Of a stretch of 64,000 nt of DNA, positions 7,958 to 18,100 are shown piece after piece. Position numbers and translations under genes: made by a program. The notes beneath the pieces are model-generated. The model saw only the letters and a program-made list of their open reading frames with translations, was not told the origin of the DNA and made no database searches. The stretch's first letter is position 1. Each line of letters begins with the position of its first letter. The DNA is from TMP-24 sp041397305 (lineage in GTDB: Bacteria; Pseudomonadota; Alphaproteobacteria; Rhodobacterales; Rhodobacteraceae), in assembly GCA_041397305.1 (NCBI GenBank), contig JAWKWX010000008.1, positions 1 through 64,000 on the forward strand, in the 5' to 3' direction.

Positions 7958-8329
7958 TCAGGCGCGCAGGCGGGTCCGGTAGTCGTGTGCCTGCCAGTCG
8001 GCACGGTAAAGCCACTGCTCGGCGGTCTGTCGCGCGGCCAGATCGTCGCTGATCTCGACCTCGTCGAACCCCGACCGGCGCGCCATCGCATACTGGTCGG
8101 CGATCACATGGCCCGCGGCGCGCAGCCGCCCCTTGTAGCCCGCCGCCCGCAGATGGCGCGCGAGCGTGAAGCCGCGCCCGTCCGAAAAGGCCGGGAAAGC
8201 CACGCGCACAAGCTCGGCGCCGGTCACGTCGGGCAAGGCCTCTGGCCGCGTATCCGAAGCGATCTCGACGATGCGGTCGCCCGTGTAATCCTCGGCATGA
8301 AAGCCGTCGTCGCGCACGATCACGCTCAT
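7958..8329 (-). CDS. DUF934 family protein of the cysIH operon
   Basis: 123 residues: SVIVRDDGFHAEDY at the start, then VRVAFPAFSDGRGFTLARHL and ADQYAMARRSGFDEVEI, the recognised DUF934 pattern. The family accompanies sulfite reductase and APS/PAPS reductase genes in many alpha- and betaproteobacteria, and its biochemical role is unsettled. Its ATG overlaps the cysH stop by four bases (ATGA), so it is translated with cysH. Confidence 0.88.
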   Translation of the reverse strand: MSVIVRDDGFHAEDYTGDRIVEIASDTRPEALPDVTGAELVRVAFPAFSDGRGFTLARHLRAAGYKGRLRAAGHVIADQYAMARRSGFDEVEISDDLAARQTAEQWLYRADWQAHDYRTRLRA

Positions 8330-9091
8330 GCAACATTCTCCTTCAGCGCGGCGGCCTCGGCCTCGGCCGCAGGCAGCGGCCCGCGCACGACCTTGCCGTC
8401 GATGATATGAATACCGCATTCCACCTTGCCCTGGCCGCGCCAGCGGCCCGCGCGCGGGTCCTCGCCCTCGGCCACGGGACTGGTGCAGGGGGCGCAGCCG
8501 ATGGACGGATAGCCTTTGGCGACGAGCGGATGGCGGGGCAGGCGGTTGTTGACGATATAGTCCTGAAGATCCTCGCGCCCCCAATGGGCGAGCGGATTGA
8601 CCTTCAGCCGCTTGCCTTCCTCGTTCTCGAAGAAGTCGAGCGCCGCGCGGGTCGACGCCTGGAAGCGTTTGCGCCCGGTGATCCAGCCGTCGAAGCCCTT
8701 GAGCGCGCGTTCCAGCGGCACCACCTTGCGGATATGGCAGCAGGCGTCGGTGGAGAACTGGTGAAGCGTGCCGTCGGGATCCTCGAAATCCGTGTCCCGC
8801 CGGTCGGCGCGGATCGTGCGGATGTCGGTCAGGTTCAGCTTGTCCGCGAGTTCCCGCTGATAGGCGAGCGTTTCGGGGAAGAGCATCTGCGTGTCGATGA
8901 ACAGGACCGGCGTCTGCGGCGCGATGACCGAGACGAGATGCAGAAGCACGACCGATTCCGCCCCGAAGGAGGAGACGAGCGCCAATTGCCCGACCTCGGG
9001 ATCATGGAGCGCGCGCTCAAGCACCGCCGTCGCCGAATGATGGCGGTAGCGGTCGTTGAGAGACGCGACCCTCGCGTCGAGATCGCCGAGA

Positions 9092-9102
<11 letters not shown>
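8326..9102 (-). CDS. cysH: Phosphoadenylyl/adenylyl-sulfate reductase
   Basis: 258 residues. SSFGAESVVLLHLVS is the nucleotide-binding loop of the PAPS-reductase fold and TGRKRFQASTR lies in the substrate site. A cysteine pair in DACCHIRK plus CAPC in IGCAPCTSP form the four-cysteine set of the [4Fe-4S] enzymes that prefer adenylyl sulfate, and ECGIH near the end carries the catalytic cysteine. It reduces APS (or PAPS) to sulfite with thioredoxin. The ATG is 11 bases inside the end of cysI, so the genes are coupled. Confidence 0.94.
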
Positions 9103-10754
<1,652 letters not shown>

Positions 10755-10762
<8 letters not shown>

Positions 10763-11060
10763 GCGCCTTCTCCTGCTTGCCGTGCGCATAGTTCGAAGGG
10801 CCGCGCGTGCGGAAGATCTCGCGGAAATGGACAGGCTCGGGCCCGTTCGGACCAGCCTTGGCATCGGCGAGATAGGCGCCGACGATCGTCAGGCGCTGCG
10901 CTTCGGCCTTCAGGAGCCGAAGCTGCGCATGCGCCTCGTCCTCGATCAGCTCTGCCTCACGGTGATCGCGGGTCCAGCGGTCGTCGGCGGTCAGATAGAC
11001 GACATCGCCCTCCAGAAGGGCATTGGCGGTGACGACTTTGGGCGTGAAGGCGCGGGCCAT
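10755..11060 (-). CDS. DUF2849 family protein, first gene of the sulfite reductase operon
   Basis: 101 residues: ARAFTPKVVTANALLEGDVVYL then RAELIEDEAHAQLRLLKAEA-like helical region. DUF2849 proteins are found next to sulfite reductase and siroheme genes in alphaproteobacteria and have no established function; a role in handling sulfite reductase is only a guess from context. Its stop overlaps the cysI start by 8 bases. It is the promoter-proximal gene of the operon, 30 bases from a strong palindrome. Confidence 0.87.
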
Positions 11061-11090
11061 GGCGGAATCCACTGTGATATTTCCGCGTTC

Positions 11091-11113
11091 AATATAGGAA
11101 ATTTTCCCATATT
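11091..11113. promoter_or_regulatory. Near-perfect AT-rich palindrome, candidate Lrp-type operator
   Basis: A 23-bp inverted repeat centred on 11102 (arms AATATaGGAAA and TTTCCcATATT, one mismatched pair) between DUF2849-cysI and the divergent Lrp-family gene. Its size and AT-rich dyad fit Lrp/AsnC sites. A partial echo, ATATTTCC, occurs at 11077-11084. Binding by the neighbouring regulator is an inference. Confidence 0.6.
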
Positions 11114-11128
11114 CGCGCCAGACACCCC

Positions 11129-11158
11129 TTGCAGATAAGGACATTCGTTTCGTATCTA
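11129..11158 (+). promoter_or_regulatory. Promoter of the Lrp-family gene
   Basis: TTGCAG (11129-11134), 18 bases, TATCTA (11153-11158). Start of transcription near 11165 would leave a leader of about 37 bases to the ATG at 11202. Confidence 0.5.
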
Positions 11159-11201
11159 TGCGCCCGTAGAACCGATGTTTCGGAAAGCATGGGAAAAGCG
11201 A

Positions 11202-11663
11202 ATGTCAGTCCGTCTGGATGAGATCGACCGGAAAATCCTTGCCGAGCTGCAGGAGGATGCGAGCCAGTCGCTCGATGAGATCGCCCGCAAGGTGGGCTCG
11301 TCGAAGACGCCGGTGTGGAACCGGATCCGCAAGATGAAGGAGGCGGGGGTGATCGGCCGCCAGACCGCGATCCTCGACCCCGAGGCGCTGGGGCTCGAGG
11401 CCTGTTTCTTCGTGCTGATCCGCACCTCCGAGCATGAGGCGGAATGGCAGAAGAAGTTCCTGAAAACCCTGAAGGAACGGCCCGAGGTGCTGGAGGCGCA
11501 CCGGCTGGCGGGCGATATCGACTATATCCTGAAGGTGCGGGTCAAGAACGCGCGGGCCTATGACACGTTCTACCAGGCGCTGATTTCCGAGGTGAGGATC
11601 TACAACGTCACGGCGCTTCTCTCGATGGAAGAGATCAAATCGACGACGTTGTTGCCTTTGTGA
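11202..11663 (+). CDS. Lrp/AsnC-family transcriptional regulator
   Basis: 153 residues with start MSVRLDEIDRKIL; an upstream ATG in frame at 11175 lacks a ribosome site. The N-terminal helix-turn-helix is QSLDEIARKVGSSKTPVWNR, and the C-terminal RAM ligand domain ends YNVTALLSMEEIKSTTLLPL. Lrp-type proteins sense amino acids as octamers. It is transcribed away from the sulfite reductase operon across a shared control region, so it likely senses a sulfur amino acid and controls that operon. The ligand is an inference. Confidence 0.92.
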   Translation: MSVRLDEIDRKILAELQEDASQSLDEIARKVGSSKTPVWNRIRKMKEAGVIGRQTAILDPEALGLEACFFVLIRTSEHEAEWQKKFLKTLKERPEVLEAHRLAGDIDYILKVRVKNARAYDTFYQALISEVRIYNVTALLSMEEIKSTTLLPL

Positions 11664-11692
11664 GCGGGTATTTCGGCCCCTTGGGGGCCGAC

Positions 11693-11743
11693 CCGGGGGC
11701 GCTGCCCCCGGACCCCGAGGTATTTGCGCCAAGATGAAGGGGA
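11693..11743 (-). repeat. Stop-codon-linked 3' element, copy A
   Basis: Read on the minus strand, the P450 stop codon TGA runs directly into TCCCC, then CTTGGCGCAAATACC, then GGGG and an 8-bp GC hairpin (11693-11700 with 11704-11711). The same order recurs in copies B, C and D. It fills the convergent gap between the Lrp-family and P450 genes and probably acts as a terminator. Confidence 0.6.
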
Positions 11744-12925
11744 TCAGGTGCCGACCATGAGCCTGTCGAGCCCATGGAAATGATAGAGATTGGCATAGCC
11801 CGGCGGCTGAGTGAGTCTGAGGGTCGGGCACCGGTCGAAGAGGAGCGGGAGCGCGATCTGCAGCTCCAGCCGGGCAAGCGGGGCGCCGACGCAGAAATGC
11901 AGGCCCGCACCGAAGGCATGGTTGGGCTTCACCGGGCGCGCGGGATCGAAGCGCTGCGGCTCGTCCCAGACATTGGGGTCGCGGTTGGCCGCGCCGAGGA
12001 GGAGGCCCACCTCGTCGCCCCGGCGGAAGAGATGGCCGCCGATCTCGACATCTTCATAGGCCCATCTGGTGAACATATGCAGCGGCGGGTCGTGGCGGAG
12101 AACTTCCTCGACCGTACCTTCGACCCTGTCGGGGCCAAGCACATCCGCCCCGAAACCGTTCTCCAGCAAGGCCTTGACGCCGTTTCCCAATGTATGGACC
12201 GTCGCCTCATGGCCCGCATTGAGAAGCAGGATGCAGGTGGAGATCAGCTCGTCGGTCGAAAGCTTCTCGCCCTCCATCTCGGCGGCGATGAGGCTGGTGA
12301 TCAGATCGTCGGCGGGCCGGTGGCGACGTTCCTCGACGTATGACCGCATGAAAGCGACGAAGGCTTCGGTCGCCGCCACCGCCGCCTCTTCGGTCTCGCG
12401 GGTGCGGCGGGCCTGATACATGCCGACCATGGCGTTCGACCAGGCGAGAAGATCCTCGCCCCTGTCCTCCGGCACGCCCAGAAGGCGGCAGATGATGATG
12501 ACGGGCAGGTGGGTCGCGAAAGCCTTCAGCAGGTCGAAGTCACCCGCGGGGAAACGGTCGATCAGCGCCTGGCTGACTTCCGCGATCTCGGGGGCGAGGG
12601 CCGCGATCCGGCGCGAGGTGAAGGCGCGCAGCACGAGGCCGCGCAGCCTTGTGTGGCGCGGCGGCTCCAGCTCCAGCATCGAATGGGCCTCGACCGCGTA
12701 GAAGGGTTTCAGATGGTCGGGGATCGGGCGGCTCTTCTCGGGCGGTATCTCGCGCCCGAACCGCCGGTCGCGGAAGATCGCGCCGGTGACGGCGGCCGAG
12801 GTGGTGCAGATCATCCCGTAATCTTGCCAGACGAACAGCGGCCCCGCGGCGCGGGCGCGTTCGTAGAACGGATAGGGATTCTGGACGAAGGCGGGGTCGG
12901 TCGGGGATTGGGACAGGGTCTGCAT
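11744..12925 (-). CDS. Cytochrome P450
   Basis: 393 residues, the usual size for a soluble bacterial P450. The I-helix oxygen-activation motif is LLNAGHEATVH, the ExxR motif EEVLRH, and the heme-binding loop AFGAGLHFCVGAPLAR with Cys345 as iron ligand. PPRHTRLRGLVLRAFT is the C-helix region. It hydroxylates an unknown small substrate and needs a separate ferredoxin partner, none of which lies beside it. Its ATG is one base after the EamA stop, so it is the last gene of tpiA-EamA-P450. The stop codon is part of repeat copy A. Confidence 0.95.
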   Translation of the reverse strand: MQTLSQSPTDPAFVQNPYPFYERARAAGPLFVWQDYGMICTTSAAVTGAIFRDRRFGREIPPEKSRPIPDHLKPFYAVEAHSMLELEPPRHTRLRGLVLRAFTSRRIAALAPEIAEVSQALIDRFPAGDFDLLKAFATHLPVIIICRLLGVPEDRGEDLLAWSNAMVGMYQARRTRETEEAAVAATEAFVAFMRSYVEERRHRPADDLITSLIAAEMEGEKLSTDELISTCILLLNAGHEATVHTLGNGVKALLENGFGADVLGPDRVEGTVEEVLRHDPPLHMFTRWAYEDVEIGGHLFRRGDEVGLLLGAANRDPNVWDEPQRFDPARPVKPNHAFGAGLHFCVGAPLARLELQIALPLLFDRCPTLRLTQPPGYANLYHFHGLDRLMVGT

Positions 12926-12926
12926 G

Positions 12927-13835
12927 TCAGGTCTTCCGGAAGGTCAGGATATTCTGCGCGACAAGCACGCCGAGGCCGACGAGGGCGGCGCCCGCCGCCT
13001 CGCGCCAGGACCAGCCGCCGCCGAGCGCGAAGAGGATGAGCATCACATAGAAGGGCGTGGCATTGAGATGCAGCGCCGATTGCGCGAGCCCGAGCCGCCC
13101 GAGCGCACGGATCCACAGAAGCTGGCTGAGCGCGAGCCCGCCCACCGAGAAGACCGCGAGCGCCCCCCAGGCATGGGCATCAAGCCGCGACCAGTCCGCG
13201 CGCGCGGGCCCGAAGAGGCTTGCAGCAAGCGCGGTGACGAGCGCGGCCGCCGTGAGCGTGATCGTGGTGCGGCCCAGGGGCGAGAGCGCGGGAAAGGCGC
13301 TGACCGTGAGGCGCGAGGCGAGCGCATAGAGGATCACCGAGGCGAGCATGATCAGCGCGCCGAGGCCGAAGTCGGGCCCGCCCGCCGCCGGGTCGAGGGC
13401 CACGCAGCCACCCGCGAGGCTGAGCGCGATCCCGGCCAGAAGGGGGCCCGAGGGGCGGCGGCGGTCCAGCACCGCCTCGATCAGCGCGGCGATGATCGGC
13501 ATGGTGGTGGAGATGATGGCGACGGTCACGGCACCGGTCATCCCCTGACCGACGACGAGCAAGGCGGCGCCCATCCCCAGAAGCCCGCCGACCGCGATGC
13601 CCATCGGCCAGTTGGCCTGAAGCGCCTCTTTCGGATCGAGGCTCAGCCAGATCGGCAGAAGGACGGCCGTCGCCAGCGCCATCCGCGCGGCCGCGAGCGC
13701 GAGCGGCGGCAGAAGCGGGATCAGCACATCGGCCGCGGGCAGGCCCGCCGCCCAGACGAGCATCGAGGCCATGCACAGAAGATTGGCGCCAAGCGCGCCC
13801 TGTCCGTGATCCGGGCTGAGGCGCACCAGTGTCAT
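12927..13835 (-). CDS. EamA/DMT-family transporter
   Basis: 302 residues with about ten hydrophobic segments arranged as two five-helix halves, each with the EamA pattern (LVWAAGLPAADVLIPLLPPL in the first, LSQLLWIRALGRLGLAQSAL in the second). Such proteins export metabolites such as amino acids or drugs. It lies three bases after tpiA and one base before the P450 gene, a spacing that makes one transcription unit. The substrate is not predictable; linkage to the P450 might mean its product or substrate is moved. Confidence 0.9.
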   Translation of the reverse strand: MTLVRLSPDHGQGALGANLLCMASMLVWAAGLPAADVLIPLLPPLALAAARMALATAVLLPIWLSLDPKEALQANWPMGIAVGGLLGMGAALLVVGQGMTGAVTVAIISTTMPIIAALIEAVLDRRRPSGPLLAGIALSLAGGCVALDPAAGGPDFGLGALIMLASVILYALASRLTVSAFPALSPLGRTTITLTAAALVTALAASLFGPARADWSRLDAHAWGALAVFSVGGLALSQLLWIRALGRLGLAQSALHLNATPFYVMLILFALGGGWSWREAAGAALVGLGVLVAQNILTFRKT

Positions 13836-13838
13836 GCG

Positions 13839-14585
13839 TCAGGCCGCCGAGAGCGCCGCGATGATCTGGCCGAAATCGGCGGCCTTCAGGCTCGCCCCGC
13901 CGACCAGCGCGCCGTCGACGTTGGGCACGGCGAAGATTTCGGTGGCGTTCGAGGGCTTGACTGACCCGCCATAGAGAAGACGGATGCCGTCCGCCGCGGC
14001 GCCAAGCCGCCCGGACAGGGTGGCCCTGAGGAAATCGTGAACCTCGGCGATCTGGTCAAGCGTCGGGGTCCGGCCGGTGCCGATGGCCCAGACCGGTTCA
14101 TAGGCAATGACGAGACTGGCCGCCGTTGCCCCCTCGGGCACCGATCCGGCAAGCTGGCGGCCGATCACGGCAAGTGTCTCGCCCCGGTCGCGTTCGGCCT
14201 CGGTCTCGCCCACGCAGACCACGGCGACAAGCCCCGCCGCCCAGGCGGCAAGCGCCTTGGCCGCGACATCGGCGTCGGTCTCGCCATGATCGGCGCGGCG
14301 TTCGGAATGGCCAAGGATCACATGGCTCGCGCCCGCATCGGCAAGCTGCGCGGCCGCGATGTCGCCGGTATGGGCGCCGGAGGCTTTCGCATGGCAGTCC
14401 TGACCGCCGATCCGCACCGGGCCGGCACCCGCTGCCCCGACAGCCAGGGCGATCAGTGTCGCGGGCGGGCAGATCAGGATCTCGCAGGCCGCAGTGCCGT
14501 GGTCGGTGGCGATCCGGCCGATTTCCTCAAGGCTCGCGCGGGTGCCGTTCATCTTCCAGTTTCCTGCGGCAAGCTTGCGGCGCAT
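13839..14585 (-). CDS. tpiA: Triose-phosphate isomerase
   Basis: 248 residues. RRKLAAGNWKMNG holds the catalytic Lys, HVILGHSERR the catalytic His, YEPVWAIGTG the catalytic Glu, and LLYGGSVKPSNA the phosphate loop. It interconverts dihydroxyacetone phosphate and glyceraldehyde 3-phosphate. I start at 14585 because an in-frame ATG at 14597 forms, with the next codon, the GGAGG ribosome site for the second ATG. It is divergent from ptsP and first in a unit with EamA and P450. Confidence 0.96.
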   Translation of the reverse strand: MRRKLAAGNWKMNGTRASLEEIGRIATDHGTAACEILICPPATLIALAVGAAGAGPVRIGGQDCHAKASGAHTGDIAAAQLADAGASHVILGHSERRADHGETDADVAAKALAAWAAGLVAVVCVGETEAERDRGETLAVIGRQLAGSVPEGATAASLVIAYEPVWAIGTGRTPTLDQIAEVHDFLRATLSGRLGAAADGIRLLYGGSVKPSNATEIFAVPNVDGALVGGASLKAADFGQIIAALSAA

Positions 14586-14632
14586 CGGGTCCTCCATCGC
14601 TGACCGGTTAGCTGTAGCAATCCGTCACGCGC

Positions 14633-14662
14633 GCGGAAAGGGGCGGAAAGGGGCGGAAAGGG
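14633..14662. repeat. Three perfect 10-bp tandem repeats
   Basis: GCGGAAAGGG occurs three times in direct succession (14633, 14643, 14653) in the 258-base divergent region between tpiA and ptsP. The rest of that region shows no clear promoter or stem beyond a small GGCGCC-type dyad near 14730. Confidence 0.85.
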
Positions 14663-14843
14663 CAAGCGGCCCGCGCGAGCGAGGGCCAGCCGGTCAATTC
14701 CGGACCGTCCCGTCAGAGGCATCCCGCCGAAAAGGCGCCAGCGCCGCATGCAACGCGCAAAAAACCGCGCGCGTGAGGCGGCCTTCCCACTCCCTTTTGC
14801 AAAGCGCATCGCCTATAGAGGGGCGAGGCAGACGGGACCGATC

Positions 14844-17090
14844 ATGACCGAACGTACCGAAAGCGATAGCCGCAGGCTCCTGCGGCGCCTGCGTGACACG
14901 CTGGCAGAGCCCGGCGCCGGTCAGGAGCGTCTGGACCGGATCGTGCGGATCATCGCCTCGTCCATGGGGACGGAAGTCTGCTCGGTCTATCTCTTCCGCG
15001 ACGACGAGACGCTGGAACTGTGCGCGAGCGAGGGCCTGAAGCGCGAATCCGTCCACAAGACCCGGATGAAGATCGGCGAGGGTCTTGTCGGTCGCGTGGC
15101 CAAGACCTCGTCGCCGGTGAATACTGCCAACGCCCCGGCCGAGAAGGGTTTCCGCTACATGCCCGAGACGGGGGAGGAGATCTATTCCTCCTTCCTCGGC
15201 GTGCCGATCCAGCGGCTGGGAGAGAAGCTCGGCGTGCTGGTCGTCCAGTCGAAAGAGGCGCGCAGCTTCTCCGATGACGAGATCTACGCGCTCGAGGTCG
15301 TGGCCATGGTGGTGGCCGAGATGAGCGAACTTGGCGCCTTCATCGGCGAGGGCGACGCGCTTGCGGCCCCCCACAAACATGCGGTGATGTTCCGCGGCGG
15401 CACCGGTCAGGAAGGTGCCGCCGAGGGCCGCGTCTGGCTGCACGAGCCGCGTGTGGTGGTCATCAACCCGGTGGGCGATGATCCAGCCAAGGAAACGGAG
15501 CGGCTGAACAAGGCCGTGGCCGATCTGCGCCTGTCGGTCGATGCGATGATCACCACCTCCGACAATGGTGATGCCGAGCAGAGCCAGATCCTGGAAGCCT
15601 ACCGGATGTTTGCCAATTCCCGCGGCTGGATGCGGCGGATGGAGGAGGATATCGCCCGCGGTCTTTCGGCCGAGGCGGCGGTCGAGAAAGAGCAATCCCA
15701 GGCGCGCGCGCGGCTTGAAACCGTGCCCGACCCCTATCTGCGCGACCGGCTGCACGATCTGGACGATCTGTCGAACCGGCTTTTGCGCATCCTCACCGGG
15801 CAGGGGCAGGATACCGGCGCCGAGATGCCCGACAATCCGATCCTCGTTGCCCGCAACATCGGCCCGGCGGAGCTTCTGGACTATGGCCGCAAGCTGAAGG
15901 GCGTTGTCCTGGAGGAAGGGTCGGTCGGCAGCCATGCGGCCGTGGTGGCGCGGGCGCTCGCGATCCCCCTGGTGATCCATGCCGAAAGGATCACGACCGA
16001 GGCGCTGAACGGCGACCATATCCTGGTTGACGGCGATCAGGGCCTGGTGCACCTGCGCCCCGACGAGACCGTCGCGCGCCATTTCCGCGAGAAGATCGCC
16101 ATGCAGGCGGCGGCGCAAAGCCGCTACGCTGGCCTGCGCGACCAGCCCGCGACAGACAAGTCGGGCACGACCATCTCGCTGCACATGAACGCGGGCCTGA
16201 TGGCCGATCTTCCCTCGCTTGCCGGATCGGGGGCAGAGGGCGTGGGCCTCTTCCGCACCGAACTGCAGTTCCTGATCCGCAGCCATGTGCCCAAGCGCGG
16301 AGAACTGGCCGCGCTTTACGCCCGGGTGATGGAAGCGGCCCACGGCAAGCGCGTGGTATTCCGCACCCTCGACATCGGGTCGGACAAGGTCCTGCCCTAC
16401 ATGAAACGGGTCGAGGAGCCGAACCCGGCAATGGGCTGGCGGGCGATCCGCGTCGGTCTCGACAAGCCTGGCGTGATGCGCATGCAGCTTCAGGCGCTGA
16501 TCCGCGCGGCTGCCGGACGGCCCCTGACGGTCATGTTCCCCTTCGTGGCCGAAATGTCGGAATTCACCGAAGCCCGCCAGAAACTCCTCGACGAGATCGA
16601 GAGCGAGCGTAACCTCGGCCACAAGCTGCCGTCGATCCTTGAAGTGGGGGCCATGCTCGAAACCCCGTCGCTCGCCTTCGCGCCGGAGGCTTTCTTCGAA
16701 ATGGCCGATTTCATCTCGATCGGCGGCAATGACCTGAAACAGTTCTTCTTCGCCGCCGACCGCGAGAACGAACGGGTCCGCAAGCGCTATGACATGCTGA
16801 ACACCAGCTTCGTGACCTTCCTTGAGAAGATCGTGGCGCGCTGCGACCGGGCCGGCACGCCCCTGTCGTTCTGCGGCGAGGATGCCGGCCGCCCGGTCGA
16901 GGCGCTGTGCCTGGCGGCCATAGGCTTCCGCATGCTGTCGATGCGGCCCGCCTCGATCGGGCCGGTCAAGCATCTGATCCGCCGCGTCGATCTTGGCGAG
17001 TTGAAAGCGCTGATGGACCGGACCCGGGCAAGTGGCGCCGACAACCTGCGCCCGGCGGTCATGGACTGGCTCGCCGGTCAGGACGTCTGA
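14844..17090 (+). CDS. ptsP: Phosphoenolpyruvate-protein phosphotransferase, nitrogen PTS (EI-Ntr)
   Basis: 748 residues. An N-terminal GAF domain (about residues 20-165) precedes the enzyme I domains, which marks EI-Ntr rather than sugar EI. The phosphorylated His is residue 364 in GSVGSHAAVVARAL, and Cys677 in SFCGEDAGRP is the PEP-site cysteine. GVGLFRTELQFL and ISIGGNDLKQFFFAADREN are PEP-domain signatures. It passes phosphate from PEP to NPr and EIIA-Ntr and senses the nitrogen state through GAF. Neither ptsO nor ptsN is in the window. Confidence 0.96.
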   Translation: MTERTESDSRRLLRRLRDTLAEPGAGQERLDRIVRIIASSMGTEVCSVYLFRDDETLELCASEGLKRESVHKTRMKIGEGLVGRVAKTSSPVNTANAPAEKGFRYMPETGEEIYSSFLGVPIQRLGEKLGVLVVQSKEARSFSDDEIYALEVVAMVVAEMSELGAFIGEGDALAAPHKHAVMFRGGTGQEGAAEGRVWLHEPRVVVINPVGDDPAKETERLNKAVADLRLSVDAMITTSDNGDAEQSQILEAYRMFANSRGWMRRMEEDIARGLSAEAAVEKEQSQARARLETVPDPYLRDRLHDLDDLSNRLLRILTGQGQDTGAEMPDNPILVARNIGPAELLDYGRKLKGVVLEEGSVGSHAAVVARALAIPLVIHAERITTEALNGDHILVDGDQGLVHLRPDETVARHFREKIAMQAAAQSRYAGLRDQPATDKSGTTISLHMNAGLMADLPSLAGSGAEGVGLFRTELQFLIRSHVPKRGELAALYARVMEAAHGKRVVFRTLDIGSDKVLPYMKRVEEPNPAMGWRAIRVGLDKPGVMRMQLQALIRAAAGRPLTVMFPFVAEMSEFTEARQKLLDEIESERNLGHKLPSILEVGAMLETPSLAFAPEAFFEMADFISIGGNDLKQFFFAADRENERVRKRYDMLNTSFVTFLEKIVARCDRAGTPLSFCGEDAGRPVEALCLAAIGFRMLSMRPASIGPVKHLIRRVDLGELKALMDRTRASGADNLRPAVMDWLAGQDV

Positions 17091-17184
17091 GCATCATTGC
17101 ACATCCTTATGTGTGGCTCTGCCGGGTTGCGAAGGCCGCAGGGCGACATAGTTTTTGCGGTGTCTCTCTGCCATGGAACCGAAC

Positions 17185-18021
17185 ATGACCTATCAGCCCC
17201 CGAAAGTCTGGACGTGGGATCAGCCCAATGGCGGCGCCTTCGCGTCAACCAACCGCCCCATATCCGGCCCGACCCACGAGCGCGCCCTGCCGGTCGGCGA
17301 TCATGCGCTGCAGCTCTACTCGCTCGCGACGCCCAATGGCGTGAAAGTCACCGTGATGCTCGAAGAGCTGCTGGAGGCCGGTTACAAGGGCGCGGACTAT
17401 GACGCCTGGCTGATCGAGATCGGCAAGGGCGACCAGTTCGGGTCGGGCTTTGTCGAGGTGAATCCCAATTCCAAGATCCCCGCGCTTCTCGACCGGTCGG
17501 GCGACACGCCGGTCCGGGTGTTCGAAAGCGGCTCGATCCTCGTCTATTTGGCCGAGAAGTTCGGCGCCTTCCTGCCGAAGCAGGGGCCTGCGCGGACCGA
17601 AGTGATGAACTGGCTTTTCTGGCAGATGGGCAGCGCCCCCTTCCTGGGCGGCGGGTTCGGGCATTTCTACGTCTATGCGCCTGAAAAGTACGAATATCCG
17701 ATCAACCGCTATGCGATGGAAGTGAAGCGCCAGTATGACGTGCTGGACCGCCAGCTGGCCGAGCGGCCCTTCATCGCGGGCGAGGATTATTCCATCGCCG
17801 ACATGGCGATCTGGCCCTGGTACGGCAATCTGGCACTCGGCCGCTCCTATGGCGATGCGAATGTCTTCCTCGACACCGGCTCCTACAAGCATGTGATGCG
17901 CTGGGCCGAGGCAATCGACGCGCGGCCCGCGGTCAAGCGTGGCCGGATGGTGAATCGCAACTGGGGTGACGCCGACATGCAGCTGCCCGAACGCCATTCG
18001 GTGGCCGATTTCGACCGATAG
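17185..18021 (+). CDS. yghU: Glutathione transferase of the YghU type
   Basis: 278 residues. It tracks E. coli YghU over the whole length: YQPPKVWTWDQPNGGAFA at the start, LYSLATPNGVKVTVMLEELL, NPNSKIPALLDR and RVFESGSILVYLAEKFG in the thioredoxin fold, and GHFYVYAPEKYEYPINRY in the helical domain. YghU binds two glutathiones and reduces disulfides and peroxides. I chose ATG 17185 with GGAA upstream over ATG 17173, which has no ribosome site. It stands alone between ptsP and the hut genes. Confidence 0.93.
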   Translation: MTYQPPKVWTWDQPNGGAFASTNRPISGPTHERALPVGDHALQLYSLATPNGVKVTVMLEELLEAGYKGADYDAWLIEIGKGDQFGSGFVEVNPNSKIPALLDRSGDTPVRVFESGSILVYLAEKFGAFLPKQGPARTEVMNWLFWQMGSAPFLGGGFGHFYVYAPEKYEYPINRYAMEVKRQYDVLDRQLAERPFIAGEDYSIADMAIWPWYGNLALGRSYGDANVFLDTGSYKHVMRWAEAIDARPAVKRGRMVNRNWGDADMQLPERHSVADFDR

Positions 18022-18028
18022 GGCAGGG

Positions 18029-18093
18029 CCTCCTCGGGCGCTTCGCGTCATGTCGTGCGCCCGTTGACGCGCGCACGACATGCGACGAGGAGG
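18029..18093. terminator. Long two-part hairpin between convergent genes
   Basis: A perfect 12-bp stem (18049-18060 with 18071-18082) sits inside an outer 8-bp stem (18029-18036 with 18086-18093). It separates yghU from the end of hutU. There is no T-run, so it may act as a barrier to transcription from both sides or as a 3'-end stabiliser. Confidence 0.6.
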
Positions 18094-18100
18094 CGCCCGG

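Noticed and set aside
7870..8091. Longer N-terminus for fpr
   Set aside because: The upstream translation is Arg/Ser/Thr-rich and unlike the family, while GTG 7869 with GAGG gives the known length.
14694..16973. 759-codon open frame on the minus strand
   Set aside because: Exact shadow of ptsP; composition is typical of the reverse frame of a GC-rich gene.
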